Shown in pieces: positions 33,058 through 41,481 of a stretch of DNA of 46,954 bases. Origin of the DNA: Oscillospiraceae bacterium (lineage in GTDB: Bacteria > Bacillota > Clostridia > Oscillospirales > QAMX01); assembly GCA_015067705.1 (NCBI GenBank), contig SVLW01000002.1, positions 1-46,954 on the forward strand, in the 5' to 3' direction. The notes beneath the pieces were generated by a model, which did no database searches, was not told the DNA's origin, and was given only the letters and a program-made list of their open reading frames with translations. The first letter of the stretch is position 1. Every line of letters begins with the position of its first letter. Both the position numbers and the translations under genes were made by a program.

Positions 33058-34301
33058 CAGAGCACCTCCAGACGGACGGTGATTTCGCCCCGCACGGAAG
33101 AAAGCTTCTCCGCCGGGAGATTCAGCTTTTCCATCTCACCGGGGGCGGCGCGAAGGCGGGTGGCGGTGGCGAGGACTTTCTCCTCATCCTCCACGACAAA
33201 GCGCACACGGCCAAAGGGCTGGCTTACCCGCAGGAAGAGGGAAACCTCCTGGGCGGTGCTGCGGATTTTCTGCGGCAGCACATAGCGCACGCCGTTTCCT
33301 GCCCGGGTGGCGATTTCCACGTCGTCGGAAATTTCACCGGCCACCAGTCCGGCCGCGGCAATGCCGGCGCGCTCCGCCTCTTCGGAGACGTAGTCCACCA
33401 GATCATGCACCTGCAGTACGTTGCCGCAGGCAAAAATACCCGGCACGGCGGTCTGGCAGTTTTCGTCCACCAGTGCGCCGTTGGTCACAGGATCAATGGG
33501 GATCCCTGCGGCGCGGGTCAGCTCGTTCTCCGGAATGAGACCCACGGAGAGGAGCAGCGTATCGCAGGGAATATAGCGGCGGGTTTCGTCGATGGGCCGA
33601 CGGTTTTCGTCCACCTGGGCGATGGTGACGCCCTCCAGACGATCACGGCCGTGGATCTGCACCACGGTGGTGCTGAGATAAAGCGGGATGCCGAAGTCCT
33701 CGAGACACTGGACAATATTGCGGGTGAGGCCGCCGGAATAGGGCATGACCTCGCATACGGCCTCTACCTTTGCCCCCTCAAAGCTCATGCGGCGCGCCAT
33801 AATGAGGCCGATGTCGCCGGAACCCAGGATGACGACGCGGCGGCCCACCTGATAGCCCATGCAGTTTACAAGCTTCTGGGCGGTACCGGCGCTGTAGATA
33901 CCCGCCGGACGACTGCCCGCGATGTTCAGGGCGCCGCGGCTGCGCTCACGGCAGCCCATGGCCAGGATCACGGCCTTCGCCTGGATCTTCAGGATTCCCT
34001 GGCGATTCTGGGAGGTGACCACGCGCTCCGGGCTGACATGTGTGACCATGGTTTCGGTATAGACCCGAATGCCCCGCTTTTCCACCATTTCGGCGTACAC
34101 CGCGGCGTATTCCGGGCCGGTCAGTTCTTTTCCCAGTTTGTGCAGGCCAAAGCCATTGTGGATGCACTGCATCAGGATACCGCCAAGCTGCGGCTCCCGA
34201 TCCAGGATCACCACGTCATGACAGCCTGCGTCATAGGCGGCAGCGGCTGCCGCCATGCCGGCGGGACCGCCGCCGACGATTACGATATCATGGCAGATCA
34301 T
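33057..34301 (-). CDS. FAD/NAD(P)-dependent oxidoreductase (GlpB-like partner)
   Basis: This 414-residue flavoprotein has the N-terminal FAD motif IVIVGGGPAGMAAAAAAYDAG (split here: GGGPAGMAA near residues 10-18), a second nucleotide-binding site GSGDIGLIMARR near 155, and FACGNVLQVHD near 300. It resembles the NADH-oxidoreductase partner encoded with clostridial GlpA-like dehydrogenases and DUF1667. It overlaps GlpA by four bases (ATGA). Confidence 0.9.
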   Translation of the reverse strand: MICHDIVIVGGGPAGMAAAAAAYDAGCHDVVILDREPQLGGILMQCIHNGFGLHKLGKELTGPEYAAVYAEMVEKRGIRVYTETMVTHVSPERVVTSQNRQGILKIQAKAVILAMGCRERSRGALNIAGSRPAGIYSAGTAQKLVNCMGYQVGRRVVILGSGDIGLIMARRMSFEGAKVEAVCEVMPYSGGLTRNIVQCLEDFGIPLYLSTTVVQIHGRDRLEGVTIAQVDENRRPIDETRRYIPCDTLLLSVGLIPENELTRAAGIPIDPVTNGALVDENCQTAVPGIFACGNVLQVHDLVDYVSEEAERAGIAAAGLVAGEISDDVEIATRAGNGVRYVLPQKIRSTAQEVSLFLRVSQPFGRVRFVVEDEEKVLATATRLRAAPGEMEKLNLPAEKLSSVRGEITVRLEVL

Positions 34302-35746
34302 TTGTCCTCACCGATCCTTTCCACCAGCATCCGGGAATCGCCGCCCTTTTTGGTGACTTCCTCCATGGGGATGCCAAGCTCCCGGCTGATCAGCGCCATC
34401 ACATAGGGCCCGCAGAAGCCGCCCTGACAGCGGCCCATACCGGCACGGGTGCGGCGCTTCACGCCGTCCATGTCAAGCGCCGGGGGATTTCTGTGGATGG
34501 CGTCCAGAATTTCGCCCTCCGTAATGCCCTCACAGCGGCAGACGATCTTGCCGTAGGCGGGATGCTCGCGGATAAAGGCGTCTTTTTCTTCGTCCGTCAT
34601 ATGCTGGAAAGCGTGGGTATCCTCCCGCACGCCGTTCCAGTCGGATTTTTCATTCAGTTCCAGGCCCTCCTCCCGCAGGATCCCGGTCAGATACCGGGCG
34701 ATGGATACGGAACAGGTGAGACCCGGGGATTCCACGCCGCCGGCGTGGATGAGGCCCGGCACGGTTTTAGACGCTTCCAAAATGAAGTCGCCGGTGCTGC
34801 CGGTGGCACGAATGCCGGTGAAGGAGGTGATGACCTGCCGGAAATTCACGCTGGGCACGCTTTTCGCGGCCAGACGGGTCACTTCCGCAAGGCCCTCCGG
34901 CGTGGTGTCGTGGTGCTCGGGACTTGCCACCTTTTTGGCGGTGGGGCCCACCAGCAGATTGCCGTGAGCCGTGGGGGACACCAGGATTCCCTTGCCGTCC
35001 TCCGTGGGGCACTGGAACAGGGTGTGGGACACGGTATCGCCCTCCGCCCGGTCCAGCAGCATATATTCGCCCGCGCGGGGCGTGATGGTATAGAATCCGT
35101 CGCCCGCCATGGCCGCAATGCGGTCAGAGTAAGCGCCGGCGCAGTTGACCAGATATCGTCCCTCGGCACAGTCGCCCTTTTCGGAGGTGACCACAAATCG
35201 CGCGTCCTCCCGGCGGATCTCCACCACCGGGAAATTCCGCAGGAGCACCGCGCCGTTATCCATGGCGTTGCCCATGGCGGCAATGGCCAGATCATAGGGG
35301 CCGATGATGCCGGCGTTCGGCACGTGCAGCACACGGCTTACCTCCGGGGACAGCTTCGGCTCGATGGCTCTCGCCTCGTCGCCTGAGAGGATCCGCAGAT
35401 CCGGCGTGCCGTTTACCTGTCCCTGCTCGTAAAGCTCGTCAAGAAGGGCGTGCTCGGCATCAGAGCCAAAGGCGCACACCATGGATCCGTTGCGCCGATG
35501 GGGCACATGCAGATCCCGGGCGGCCTGGAACAGCGGCTCCACGCCATCGGTATTCATTTTTGCTTTCAAAGTACCCGGCACCGGGTCGTATCCGCCGTGA
35601 ATGATGCCGGAGTTTGCGTGGGTGGCGCCCATGGCCACGTCATTCTCTTTCTCTAACACGCAAACGGAGAGCTGATATCGGCTGAGTTCCCGGGCAAGCA
35701 TACTGCCGATGACGCCGGCGCCGATGATCAGAACATCATAGAGCAT
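34298..35746 (-). CDS. Glycerol-3-phosphate dehydrogenase-like FAD protein with BFD domain
   Basis: This 482-residue flavoprotein starts with the FAD motif LIIGAGVIGSMLAREL. A DAO-type dehydrogenase domain covers residues 1-370 and a BFD-like [2Fe-2S] domain the rest, with IVCRCEG and then CQGGFC as cluster ligands. It is similar to GlpA/GlpO-type glycerol-3-phosphate dehydrogenases that pass electrons to an NADH or quinone partner. The ATG at 35746 has GGGGGAG seven bases upstream; a longer in-frame start at 35767 overlaps that site. It leads a four-gene operon. Confidence 0.88.
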   Translation of the reverse strand: MLYDVLIIGAGVIGSMLARELSRYQLSVCVLEKENDVAMGATHANSGIIHGGYDPVPGTLKAKMNTDGVEPLFQAARDLHVPHRRNGSMVCAFGSDAEHALLDELYEQGQVNGTPDLRILSGDEARAIEPKLSPEVSRVLHVPNAGIIGPYDLAIAAMGNAMDNGAVLLRNFPVVEIRREDARFVVTSEKGDCAEGRYLVNCAGAYSDRIAAMAGDGFYTITPRAGEYMLLDRAEGDTVSHTLFQCPTEDGKGILVSPTAHGNLLVGPTAKKVASPEHHDTTPEGLAEVTRLAAKSVPSVNFRQVITSFTGIRATGSTGDFILEASKTVPGLIHAGGVESPGLTCSVSIARYLTGILREEGLELNEKSDWNGVREDTHAFQHMTDEEKDAFIREHPAYGKIVCRCEGITEGEILDAIHRNPPALDMDGVKRRTRAGMGRCQGGFCGPYVMALISRELGIPMEEVTKKGGDSRMLVERIGEDK

Positions 35747-35821
35747 TATCGGTCTCCCCCTTTTCAAAACAAACAGCAGGCAGAATTCCCTGCCCGCCGT
35801 CCGCTCACATTCTATAGTTTT

Positions 35822-35850
35822 ATCATACGCCGATTCCCGCAGAAAGTCAA
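35822..35850 (-). promoter_or_regulatory. Promoter of the GlpA-like operon
   Basis: On the minus strand TTGACT (35845-35850) and TATGAT (35822-35827) are 17 bases apart, about 76 bases before the ATG. Confidence 0.82.
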
Positions 35851-35885
35851 CAAATTTCCGCGCCTTTCGCGGGCCGATTCCGCCC

Positions 35886-36698
35886 TTACATGGACGGAAT
35901 CAGACGGTCGATGAGGTCGGCCAGGGCATCTTCGTTGTGGTGGGCCGCTTCATACTGTGCCGCGGCCTTCACCTCCGGCAGGGCGTTGCCCACCGCCACG
36001 GCGATGTCCGCCTCCCGGAATACTTCCAGATCGTTATAATAGTCGCCGATGGCGATGATGGTGCGGCCGGAAAGCTCCGGCATCTCCCGCACCATGCGCA
36101 GACACCGGCCCTTATTCACGCCCTTGGCCAGAAATTCCAGATAATAGTCCGCAGAGTACACCAGGTCCACCTTCTCAAGAAGTCCCCGCCGCTCCGCCTC
36201 CGCATAAACCGGCTCCAGCAGTTCATGGGGCGCACATAAAAGCGCCTTCAGCCAGGGATCTTTCAGGGAATCTGCCAGGTCGGTGACGCGCATGGGCTGG
36301 TGCGTGTCCACGAAGTCCCGGATCTCATAGGCGGGATCCGAGATAAAGAGGAGATCGTCCGCCGTGCAGATCTGCACATTCACCCGGGGCTCCCGCTCCA
36401 TCACCCAGGCAAAGAGGGAGGACAGCTCCTTCTGCGGGATCTCCACCGCGCCGAAGGATTCGTTTCGTTCATAATGATAGGCCATGGTGCCGTTCATCAC
36501 CACGCACCATCCGTTTAATGGTACGTCGGCCAGCACCCGCCGGGCATTCACCGGCGGCCGCCCTGTGGCAATGGCGAAAAGACCTCCCGCCTCCGTAAAG
36601 CGGCGGATGGCCGCAAGATTCCCTGCCGATACCTGATGATCGGTGTTGAGTAAAGTTCCATCCAGATCGGAAAAAATCGCTGCATTCTGATAATTCAT
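35886..36698 (-). CDS. HAD-superfamily Cof-type phosphatase
   Basis: This 270-residue hydrolase has the catalytic DLDGTLLN (Asp nucleophile near residue 10), the ATGR motif, and the metal-binding IAIGDYYNDLEVF near 215. The cap is of type IIB. Such enzymes dephosphorylate sugar phosphates or flavin-type phosphates with broad specificity. In the last motif the usual GDxxND reads GDYYND and is complete. The ATG at 36698 has GGAG upstream; longer starts at 36710 and 36770 lack support. Confidence 0.92.
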   Translation of the reverse strand: MNYQNAAIFSDLDGTLLNTDHQVSAGNLAAIRRFTEAGGLFAIATGRPPVNARRVLADVPLNGWCVVMNGTMAYHYERNESFGAVEIPQKELSSLFAWVMEREPRVNVQICTADDLLFISDPAYEIRDFVDTHQPMRVTDLADSLKDPWLKALLCAPHELLEPVYAEAERRGLLEKVDLVYSADYYLEFLAKGVNKGRCLRMVREMPELSGRTIIAIGDYYNDLEVFREADIAVAVGNALPEVKAAAQYEAAHHNEDALADLIDRLIPSM

Positions 36699-36741
36699 GG
36701 TACACTCCATGCCGCCCCCGGGCGGCCGTTTTGATGCATTC

Positions 36742-36770
36742 AGTATATCACGATTCCCGCCGGGACGCAA
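36742..36770 (-). promoter_or_regulatory. Promoter of the HAD phosphatase gene
   Basis: On the minus strand TTGCGT (36765-36770) and TATACT (36742-36747) are 17 bases apart. The -35 box touches the stop codon of the toroid gene upstream. Confidence 0.72.
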
Positions 36771-37607
36771 TCACCGCAAAAGCGGCAAAAGTTTTCCAAT
36801 CCGCTCTGTACAGTCCGCGATGCGGGTCTCCGCCCGCCGCCAGTCGTCGGAGAGGGGAAGATAGGTGCCGTCCTTCGCGGTCTTTCCCATGTCCCAGCGT
36901 CCATCCGGCAGACGGTTCTCCTCGATCCAATCCGCCGCAAAGGCCAAAAGATCCCGGCTCTCCCGATACCGTGCCAGAAGCTCTATCACAGAAAGCCAGC
37001 GGCTGGCCTCCAGAGAGCAAAAGGTCGGCGGAGTATTCACGGCACTGTTATAAAGATAATACACGCCGTCCGGCCGCTGCAGGATATATGCCACCATGCG
37101 CCGTTCCGTCTCCCGGTCAAGAATGCCGGGCAGCAGCGCAAGGGCATAAAAGGAGACAAAATCCACCAGCCGTCCTCCCCTGGGCGGCTGTCCGAATTCC
37201 TGCCGGTACGCCGCGCAGTAGTGCTCGGCGCAGTAGGCACCGGATGCAAAGGCCGCCGTGATCACCCGTCCCCACCGTTCCGCCACTGCATTCGCCGGGG
37301 CACAATCCTGCCGGAATAAGCGGATATTGGCGGCGAGCATCAAATCGCAAAAGAGATCCCAGTCATGGCGCTTTTCTCTGGGGTCGGGAAGCGCCCGCTC
37401 ATGCCGCAGACAGGATTCCAGATAGGAAAGCGCCCGTCGGATCGATTCGTCCTCCGCAGTATAGCCTAAGATCCGCAGCCGCCGCAGCGCCTGCTCCGTG
37501 GTGTATCGGTCCGTTTCATAGGTGGCAAGGGAATGAAACCGTCCCCAACTGCCGTCCTCCCGCTGCGCCGAGAGGATCGCCCGCGCCCATTTTCCGTTCT
37601 TATGCAT
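36771..37607 (-). CDS. Alpha/alpha-toroid (prenyltransferase/squalene-cyclase-like) protein
   Basis: This 278-residue, mostly helical protein has QREDGSWG near residue 15 and LPDGRWDMG near 240, both like the QW repeats of the terpene cyclase/prenyltransferase toroid fold. No catalytic DxDD motif of squalene-hopene cyclase is present, so cyclase activity is unlikely. I chose ATG 37607, ten bases after AAAGGAG; a GTG at 37616 is only one base from that site. No signal peptide is present. The function is unknown. It has its own promoter. Confidence 0.72.
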   Translation of the reverse strand: MHKNGKWARAILSAQREDGSWGRFHSLATYETDRYTTEQALRRLRILGYTAEDESIRRALSYLESCLRHERALPDPREKRHDWDLFCDLMLAANIRLFRQDCAPANAVAERWGRVITAAFASGAYCAEHYCAAYRQEFGQPPRGGRLVDFVSFYALALLPGILDRETERRMVAYILQRPDGVYYLYNSAVNTPPTFCSLEASRWLSVIELLARYRESRDLLAFAADWIEENRLPDGRWDMGKTAKDGTYLPLSDDWRRAETRIADCTERIGKLLPLLR

Positions 37608-37630
37608 CCCGCTCACACTCCTTTGTAAGT

Positions 37631-37659
37631 AGTATAGAGGATTCTCCCGGCACGGTCAA
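37631..37659 (-). promoter_or_regulatory. Promoter of the toroid gene
   Basis: On the minus strand TTGACC (37654-37659) and TATACT (37631-37636) are separated by 17 bases, 24 bases before the ATG. Confidence 0.85.
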
Positions 37660-37667
37660 TGGAAATA

Positions 37668-37826
37668 AGGCTTCCCCTTGAGGGGAAGCTGTCGCCGCAG
37701 GCGACTAATGAGGTGGCCCGAAGGTCTGCACCGGGTAACGACAGCCGGAAAAGAGAATCTGATCCCCGGCCAACTTGGCTCCCCCTCCGGGGGAACTGGC
37801 TCGCGAAGCGAGACTGAGAGGGTCTG
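37668..37826 (+). repeat. Bipartite hairpin repeat, locus 1
   Basis: Unit A (37670-37710) has hairpin GCTTCCCC..GGGGAAGC followed by GTCGCC-GCA-GGCGAC. Unit B (37775-37823) has GGCTCCCCC..GGGGGAAC followed by CTCGC-GAA-GCGAG and ACTGAGAGGG. The same order of units recurs inverted at 40595-40693. Second-hairpin stems differ in sequence but stay complementary. The 230-base gap holds no gene. Confidence 0.78.
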
Positions 37827-37830
37827 CAAA

Positions 37831-37866
37831 AAAAGATCCGGCGGAGTCTCTCCGCCGGATCTTTTC
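37831..37866 (-). terminator. Terminator of the glycoside-hydrolase-like gene
   Basis: AAAAGATCCGGCGGAG and its complement form a 16-bp perfect stem around TCT with U tracts both ways, 30 bases past the stop at 37896. Confidence 0.92.
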
Positions 37867-37895
37867 ATTTTGAATGATGAATCATGCATTCTGCC

Positions 37896-40043
37896 TTATT
37901 CAAACGCCACCACCGTATAAAGCGGTACGTTCTTCAGCGTTACGCGCACCTTGCCGTTTTCGCAGGCGGTCTCCATTTCCGGCATGGGATCGCCGGACAG
38001 GGTGTAGACCTTGGCCTCTTTTGCCACGTCGGACAAGGTGAAGGTGACTTCCTCCAGAATGTCGATGTGGTCGGTAGCGGTCTTATAGCTGTAGTTCAAG
38101 ACATGCACATACGTTTTTCCTTCGTCGTCAAAGCGCTGGATACCGATGCGGGTATCATCGCAGGTGAGGGAGGCAACCGGTGCATACTGCTCGGCGAAGA
38201 GCTTGCCGAAGGCGCGGATACCGGCCTCAGCGTCCTCATCCATGGGGAGCACACGCACATTGGGCAGTGCTGCCAGTTCATCGAGGAGCGTGGTGCCATC
38301 TGCCAGTCTGCCGTAGATCAGGATCTGACCGCCCTTTGCGGCATAGGCGCGGAGGATCTCGGCCTGATTCGGGGTGATCTCAAAGGCGTCCGGGATCACC
38401 AGCATGGGATAGTCGGCGATGCGGTCCAAAGTCATGTCATCCTTGCGGAGACGATCGTCCGGCATCATCACCACGTCATACATGGCATTCTGGTTGCTCA
38501 GTTCGCGGATCACATCCCAGAAGGGCAGATGCTTCACATCCGGATCGTTCCAGTCGCTGGTGATCTCGGAGAGGTCATCGAAGTTATCCTGGATGCCGTT
38601 GCCGCCGCGGCTGGCGTCCCGGAGGTAATAGCTGCCGAAGGAGTAGAGCACAGCGGCGCCCTTGGTCTTCGTCTTCGGATAGAAGCGCTCATTTTCGTAG
38701 AGGAAATCCTGCACCTGCGTCGTGAGGTGGCGCGGCGGGCAGAAGGCATCCTTCACCACGTTGCCCATCCAGGCGCCAAAGGGCACCGTCATGTTGCAGC
38801 CGTACATGGAAGCTTCAATGAGGAAGATGCGATAGAGGTCATAGCCCTGACCTTTATCCAGCATTTCCACCAGCTGCGGCACGATGCCGCCGTAGGGGTT
38901 CTCGGCAATGAGAATGGTCTTGCCCGCGGCAAAACCGGCGCAGTAACGATAGAAATGGGGCTGGCGGAAGAGGGAATGCTCCATCTCGGTGATGATGATG
39001 TCAGCCTTGGGCTCGATGCCGTAATAGACGGGGTTCAGATTATAGAAGTTACCAGACACCATCAGGTCGCGGTCATACTTCTCCTTGGCGTATGCCTTGG
39101 CAAAGTCGGAGAGCTCGGAGAAATACTCCCGCACGGCGTACATCTGGAACTCCCAGTAATCCTCAAAGAGCGGGTCGGCACGGGGGTAGTCATAGCCGCC
39201 GTCATTTAAGAAGTCCTTGTAGTTAAAGGTGTCGAGATCGATGCCATCCCACTGGGAACCCAGACGGCCAGCGGCCTTTTTGGCCTTCACAAACTGGGTG
39301 AACTGCTTCATGCAGTCCTTGCAGAAGCAGCCGCCGGTGCCGATGGAGGTCATGGGCAGTTCGCACTCGTCCAGCTGGATGCCCGGCACGCCGCCGTCGA
39401 TCTGCAGCATCATGATCTTCTTGAGGTAATCCCGCCACACGGGGTTATTGCGGCAGACCTGATAGGCCTGCTGGGCGTGGCCCTGCACTTCCACCCAGCG
39501 GGCGTGCACCGGCTCGCCGGTGCGGGTGCGGGAGGCCGCCTCTTCCCACAGATCGGTGACCACTTCGCCATCGGAATTGATGATGGGATCCGGGTAGTAG
39601 TCCTTCAAGGTGGTGGGGAAGGCATTGGCGTACTTGTTCTGGGAGAACTCGCGCAGGCCGTACCAGCCATGGTTCTCGTCCTCTTCCGCATGGAGGTTCA
39701 GACGCTTGAATTCGCCGGTCTCCTCATCGATGACCGCCGGGAATTCCCAGCCCTGCACCTCAAATACGATACCGAAGGCATTGATGCCGCGCTTTTTGCA
39801 CTCGGCCACGAATTCCCGGTCGTTCATATAGCCGTAGAAGCGGAGACGGGGATCCACGGGGCCATTGATCTCATGCTCCAGATAGGGCAGACTGATGCTG
39901 CCGCCGCCCATGGCCGACCACACCAGAATGGTGGCGTGCTGGCGCTCCAGCTCTTCGATCATCTGCAGGCTGCGATAGGGAAGTCCGGGGTGGTAACAGT
40001 GGTTATTCTTATACCATCCCTGAATATATGTTCCGCGTTCCAT
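37896..40043 (-). CDS. Cytoplasmic glycoside-hydrolase-like TIM-barrel protein
   Basis: This 715-residue protein has no signal peptide. The N-terminal 400 residues look like a (beta/alpha)8 glycoside hydrolase of the hypothetical GHL6 or GH42-like type, with PGIQLDECELP and IIITEMEHSLF as candidate acid/base and nucleophile regions. A short cysteine cluster, GCFCKDCMKQF near residue 238, is probably a metal site, as in some GH42 enzymes. The C-terminal part has a GATase-like Rossmann segment (MLVIPDAFEITPNQAEILRAY) like the GH42 trimerisation domain, then a beta domain. The substrate is unknown. AAGGAGGACATCCT precedes the ATG. Confidence 0.8.
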   Translation of the reverse strand: MERGTYIQGWYKNNHCYHPGLPYRSLQMIEELERQHATILVWSAMGGGSISLPYLEHEINGPVDPRLRFYGYMNDREFVAECKKRGINAFGIVFEVQGWEFPAVIDEETGEFKRLNLHAEEDENHGWYGLREFSQNKYANAFPTTLKDYYPDPIINSDGEVVTDLWEEAASRTRTGEPVHARWVEVQGHAQQAYQVCRNNPVWRDYLKKIMMLQIDGGVPGIQLDECELPMTSIGTGGCFCKDCMKQFTQFVKAKKAAGRLGSQWDGIDLDTFNYKDFLNDGGYDYPRADPLFEDYWEFQMYAVREYFSELSDFAKAYAKEKYDRDLMVSGNFYNLNPVYYGIEPKADIIITEMEHSLFRQPHFYRYCAGFAAGKTILIAENPYGGIVPQLVEMLDKGQGYDLYRIFLIEASMYGCNMTVPFGAWMGNVVKDAFCPPRHLTTQVQDFLYENERFYPKTKTKGAAVLYSFGSYYLRDASRGGNGIQDNFDDLSEITSDWNDPDVKHLPFWDVIRELSNQNAMYDVVMMPDDRLRKDDMTLDRIADYPMLVIPDAFEITPNQAEILRAYAAKGGQILIYGRLADGTTLLDELAALPNVRVLPMDEDAEAGIRAFGKLFAEQYAPVASLTCDDTRIGIQRFDDEGKTYVHVLNYSYKTATDHIDILEEVTFTLSDVAKEAKVYTLSGDPMPEMETACENGKVRVTLKNVPLYTVVAFE

Positions 40044-40075
40044 AGGATGTCCTCCTTATGTGTTTTTCTGATTTA

Positions 40076-40104
40076 GTCTTACCATAACCGGTGTACCTTG
40101 TCAA
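40076..40104 (-). promoter_or_regulatory. Candidate promoter of the glycoside-hydrolase-like gene
   Basis: On the minus strand TTGACA (40099-40104) and TAAGAC (40076-40081) are 17 bases apart; the -10 box is weak. Confidence 0.55.
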
Positions 40105-40183
40105 GAAAAGCGGGGCAGTTTGACAAAAAGTGCAGAATCCAGGGCGGACCGCCCAAGGCGCCCGGAATGTTACTTTCCGTTGC

Positions 40184-40212
40184 TTGTCTTTTTTCGCGGA
40201 TTCTGCTATACT
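40184..40212 (+). promoter_or_regulatory. Promoter of the OadB-motif small protein gene
   Basis: TTGTCT (40184-40189) and TATACT (40207-40212) are 17 bases apart, 22 bases before the GTG start. Confidence 0.8.
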
Positions 40213-40234
40213 CACAAAAAAGGAGGATGAGCTC

Positions 40235-40552
40235 GTGAAAAACAAAAAGATGGAACCGGGAGCGGCGCGGTCTTATCAATTTCTGCGTGCTGTTGCGTGG
40301 GCGGCACTCGGGGTTTCTGCGCTGCTGCTGGTCTGGAGTCTTGCCGGGGAGCGCATCGTCGCTTGGATTCTGACACAGTCTCTGCCGAATAACGCATCCT
40401 CCGTCGGCATCATCGGCGGCGCCGACGGCCCCACCGCCGTGTTTGTCACCGGCATTACCACAACCGGCTCTGGCTACGGATGGATCGATACGGCCGTATA
40501 TGCGGCAGTGATGGCCGCAGCTGCTGTGACACTGTGGAAAACGAGAAAATAA
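40235..40552 (+). CDS. Small membrane protein with OadB-like GGADGPT motif
   Basis: This 105-residue protein has two predicted membrane helices (about 16-46 and 83-101). Between them lies SSVGIIGGADGPTAVFVTG (residues 55-73), a motif typical of the beta subunit of sodium-pumping oxaloacetate/glutaconyl-CoA decarboxylases, which are about 400 residues long. The rest of OadB is absent, and no other decarboxylase genes are near. The start is GTG 40235 behind AAAGGAGGATGA; frames starting further upstream overlap the promoter. It is a single-gene unit with its own promoter and terminator, so it is not simply a decayed fragment. The function is unknown. Confidence 0.8.
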   Translation: MKNKKMEPGAARSYQFLRAVAWAALGVSALLLVWSLAGERIVAWILTQSLPNNASSVGIIGGADGPTAVFVTGITTTGSGYGWIDTAVYAAVMAAAAVTLWKTRK

Positions 40553-40560
40553 ATACCCCC

Positions 40561-40590
40561 GAAAACGGCAGCGATTCGCTGCCGTTTTCG
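40561..40590 (+). terminator. Terminator of the OadB-motif gene
   Basis: GAAAACGGCAGC and GCTGCCGTTTTC form a 12-bp stem around five bases, ending in T residues, eight bases after the stop codon. Confidence 0.85.
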
Positions 40591-40594
40591 TTTG

Positions 40595-40693
40595 CCCTCT
40601 CAGTCACGGCTATCGCCGTGCCAGCTCCCCCAGAGGGGGAGCCAAGTGGGTTCTTACTCGATACCAAAGAGACTTCCCCCGGGGGGAAGCCAA
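40595..40693 (-). repeat. Bipartite hairpin repeat, locus 2 (inverted)
   Basis: Read on the minus strand it has GGCTTCCCCC..GGGGGAAG (unit A, 40670-40693), then CTTGGCTCCCCC..GGGGGAGC, CACGGC-GATA-GCCGTG and ACTGAGAGGG (unit B, 40595-40650). This is the same order and nearly the same sequence as 37668-37826. Confidence 0.78.
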
Positions 40694-40699
40694 AAGCTC

Positions 40700-40728
40700 T
40701 TGCAAACTTCTTCCTTTCGCGCTATACT
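40700..40728 (+). promoter_or_regulatory. Promoter of azlCD
   Basis: TTGCAA (40700-40705) and TATACT (40723-40728) are 17 bases apart and directly follow the repeat. Confidence 0.8.
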
Positions 40729-40758
40729 ATTCCCATCGCTCGAAAAATGGAGTTTTTT

Positions 40759-41481
40759 ATGAAACAAAATGCGTTCCTCCGGGGCATTGCGGATGGCTTT
40801 CCGATTTGTCTCGGTTATCTCTCCGTGGCCTTTGCATTTGGCATCTTTGCGGTGGGACAGGGTCTGAACGTCTGGGAGACCGTGCTGATCTCCCTCACCA
40901 ATGTCACCTCTGCCGGCCAGCTGGCGGGTGTGCCCATCATGGTGGGCGGCGGCACGCTGATCGAAATGGCCGCGTCCCAGTTCATCATCAATCTGCGCTA
41001 CGCCCTGATGTCCGTGTCCCTCTCTCAGAAGCTGGACCGCGGCTTCACGCTGCCGCACCGCATGGCGGTGGCGTTCGTGAACACCGATGAGGTTTTTGCC
41101 GTGTCCTCGGCCCAGAAGGGGCTTCTCGGCCGTCCCTATATGTACGGCCTGATCCTGACGCCCTATTTCGGATGGGCGCTGGGGACGCTTTTGGGCGCCG
41201 TGGCGGGCGATATCCTGCCGGAGATCGTCACGTCCTCTCTCGGTATCGCCATCTATGGCATGTTTATCGCCATCGTCATCCCCGAGGCTAAGGCCAGCCG
41301 GGCTACCGCTCTCTGCGCCGGTATCTCCGTGGCGCTTTCCTGTCTCTTCTATTATGTGCCGGGCTTGAATCAGGTGCCCTCCGGCTTTGTCATCATCCTC
41401 TGCGCCGTCACGGCCAGCGCGATTCTGGCCATCGTGTCGCCCCTGCCGGTGGAAGAACGAGAGGAGGACAGCCATGAATAA
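40759..41481 (+). CDS. azlC: Branched-chain amino acid exporter, large subunit
   Basis: This 240-residue membrane protein belongs to the AzlC/LIV-E family that exports branched-chain amino acids with AzlD. It has about seven hydrophobic helices and the family sequence FLRGIADGFPICLGYLSVAF (residues 5-24). I chose ATG 40759 behind GGAG; longer frames run through the repeat and are not plausible. Its end overlaps azlD by eight bases. Confidence 0.92.
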   Translation: MKQNAFLRGIADGFPICLGYLSVAFAFGIFAVGQGLNVWETVLISLTNVTSAGQLAGVPIMVGGGTLIEMAASQFIINLRYALMSVSLSQKLDRGFTLPHRMAVAFVNTDEVFAVSSAQKGLLGRPYMYGLILTPYFGWALGTLLGAVAGDILPEIVTSSLGIAIYGMFIAIVIPEAKASRATALCAGISVALSCLFYYVPGLNQVPSGFVIILCAVTASAILAIVSPLPVEEREEDSHE

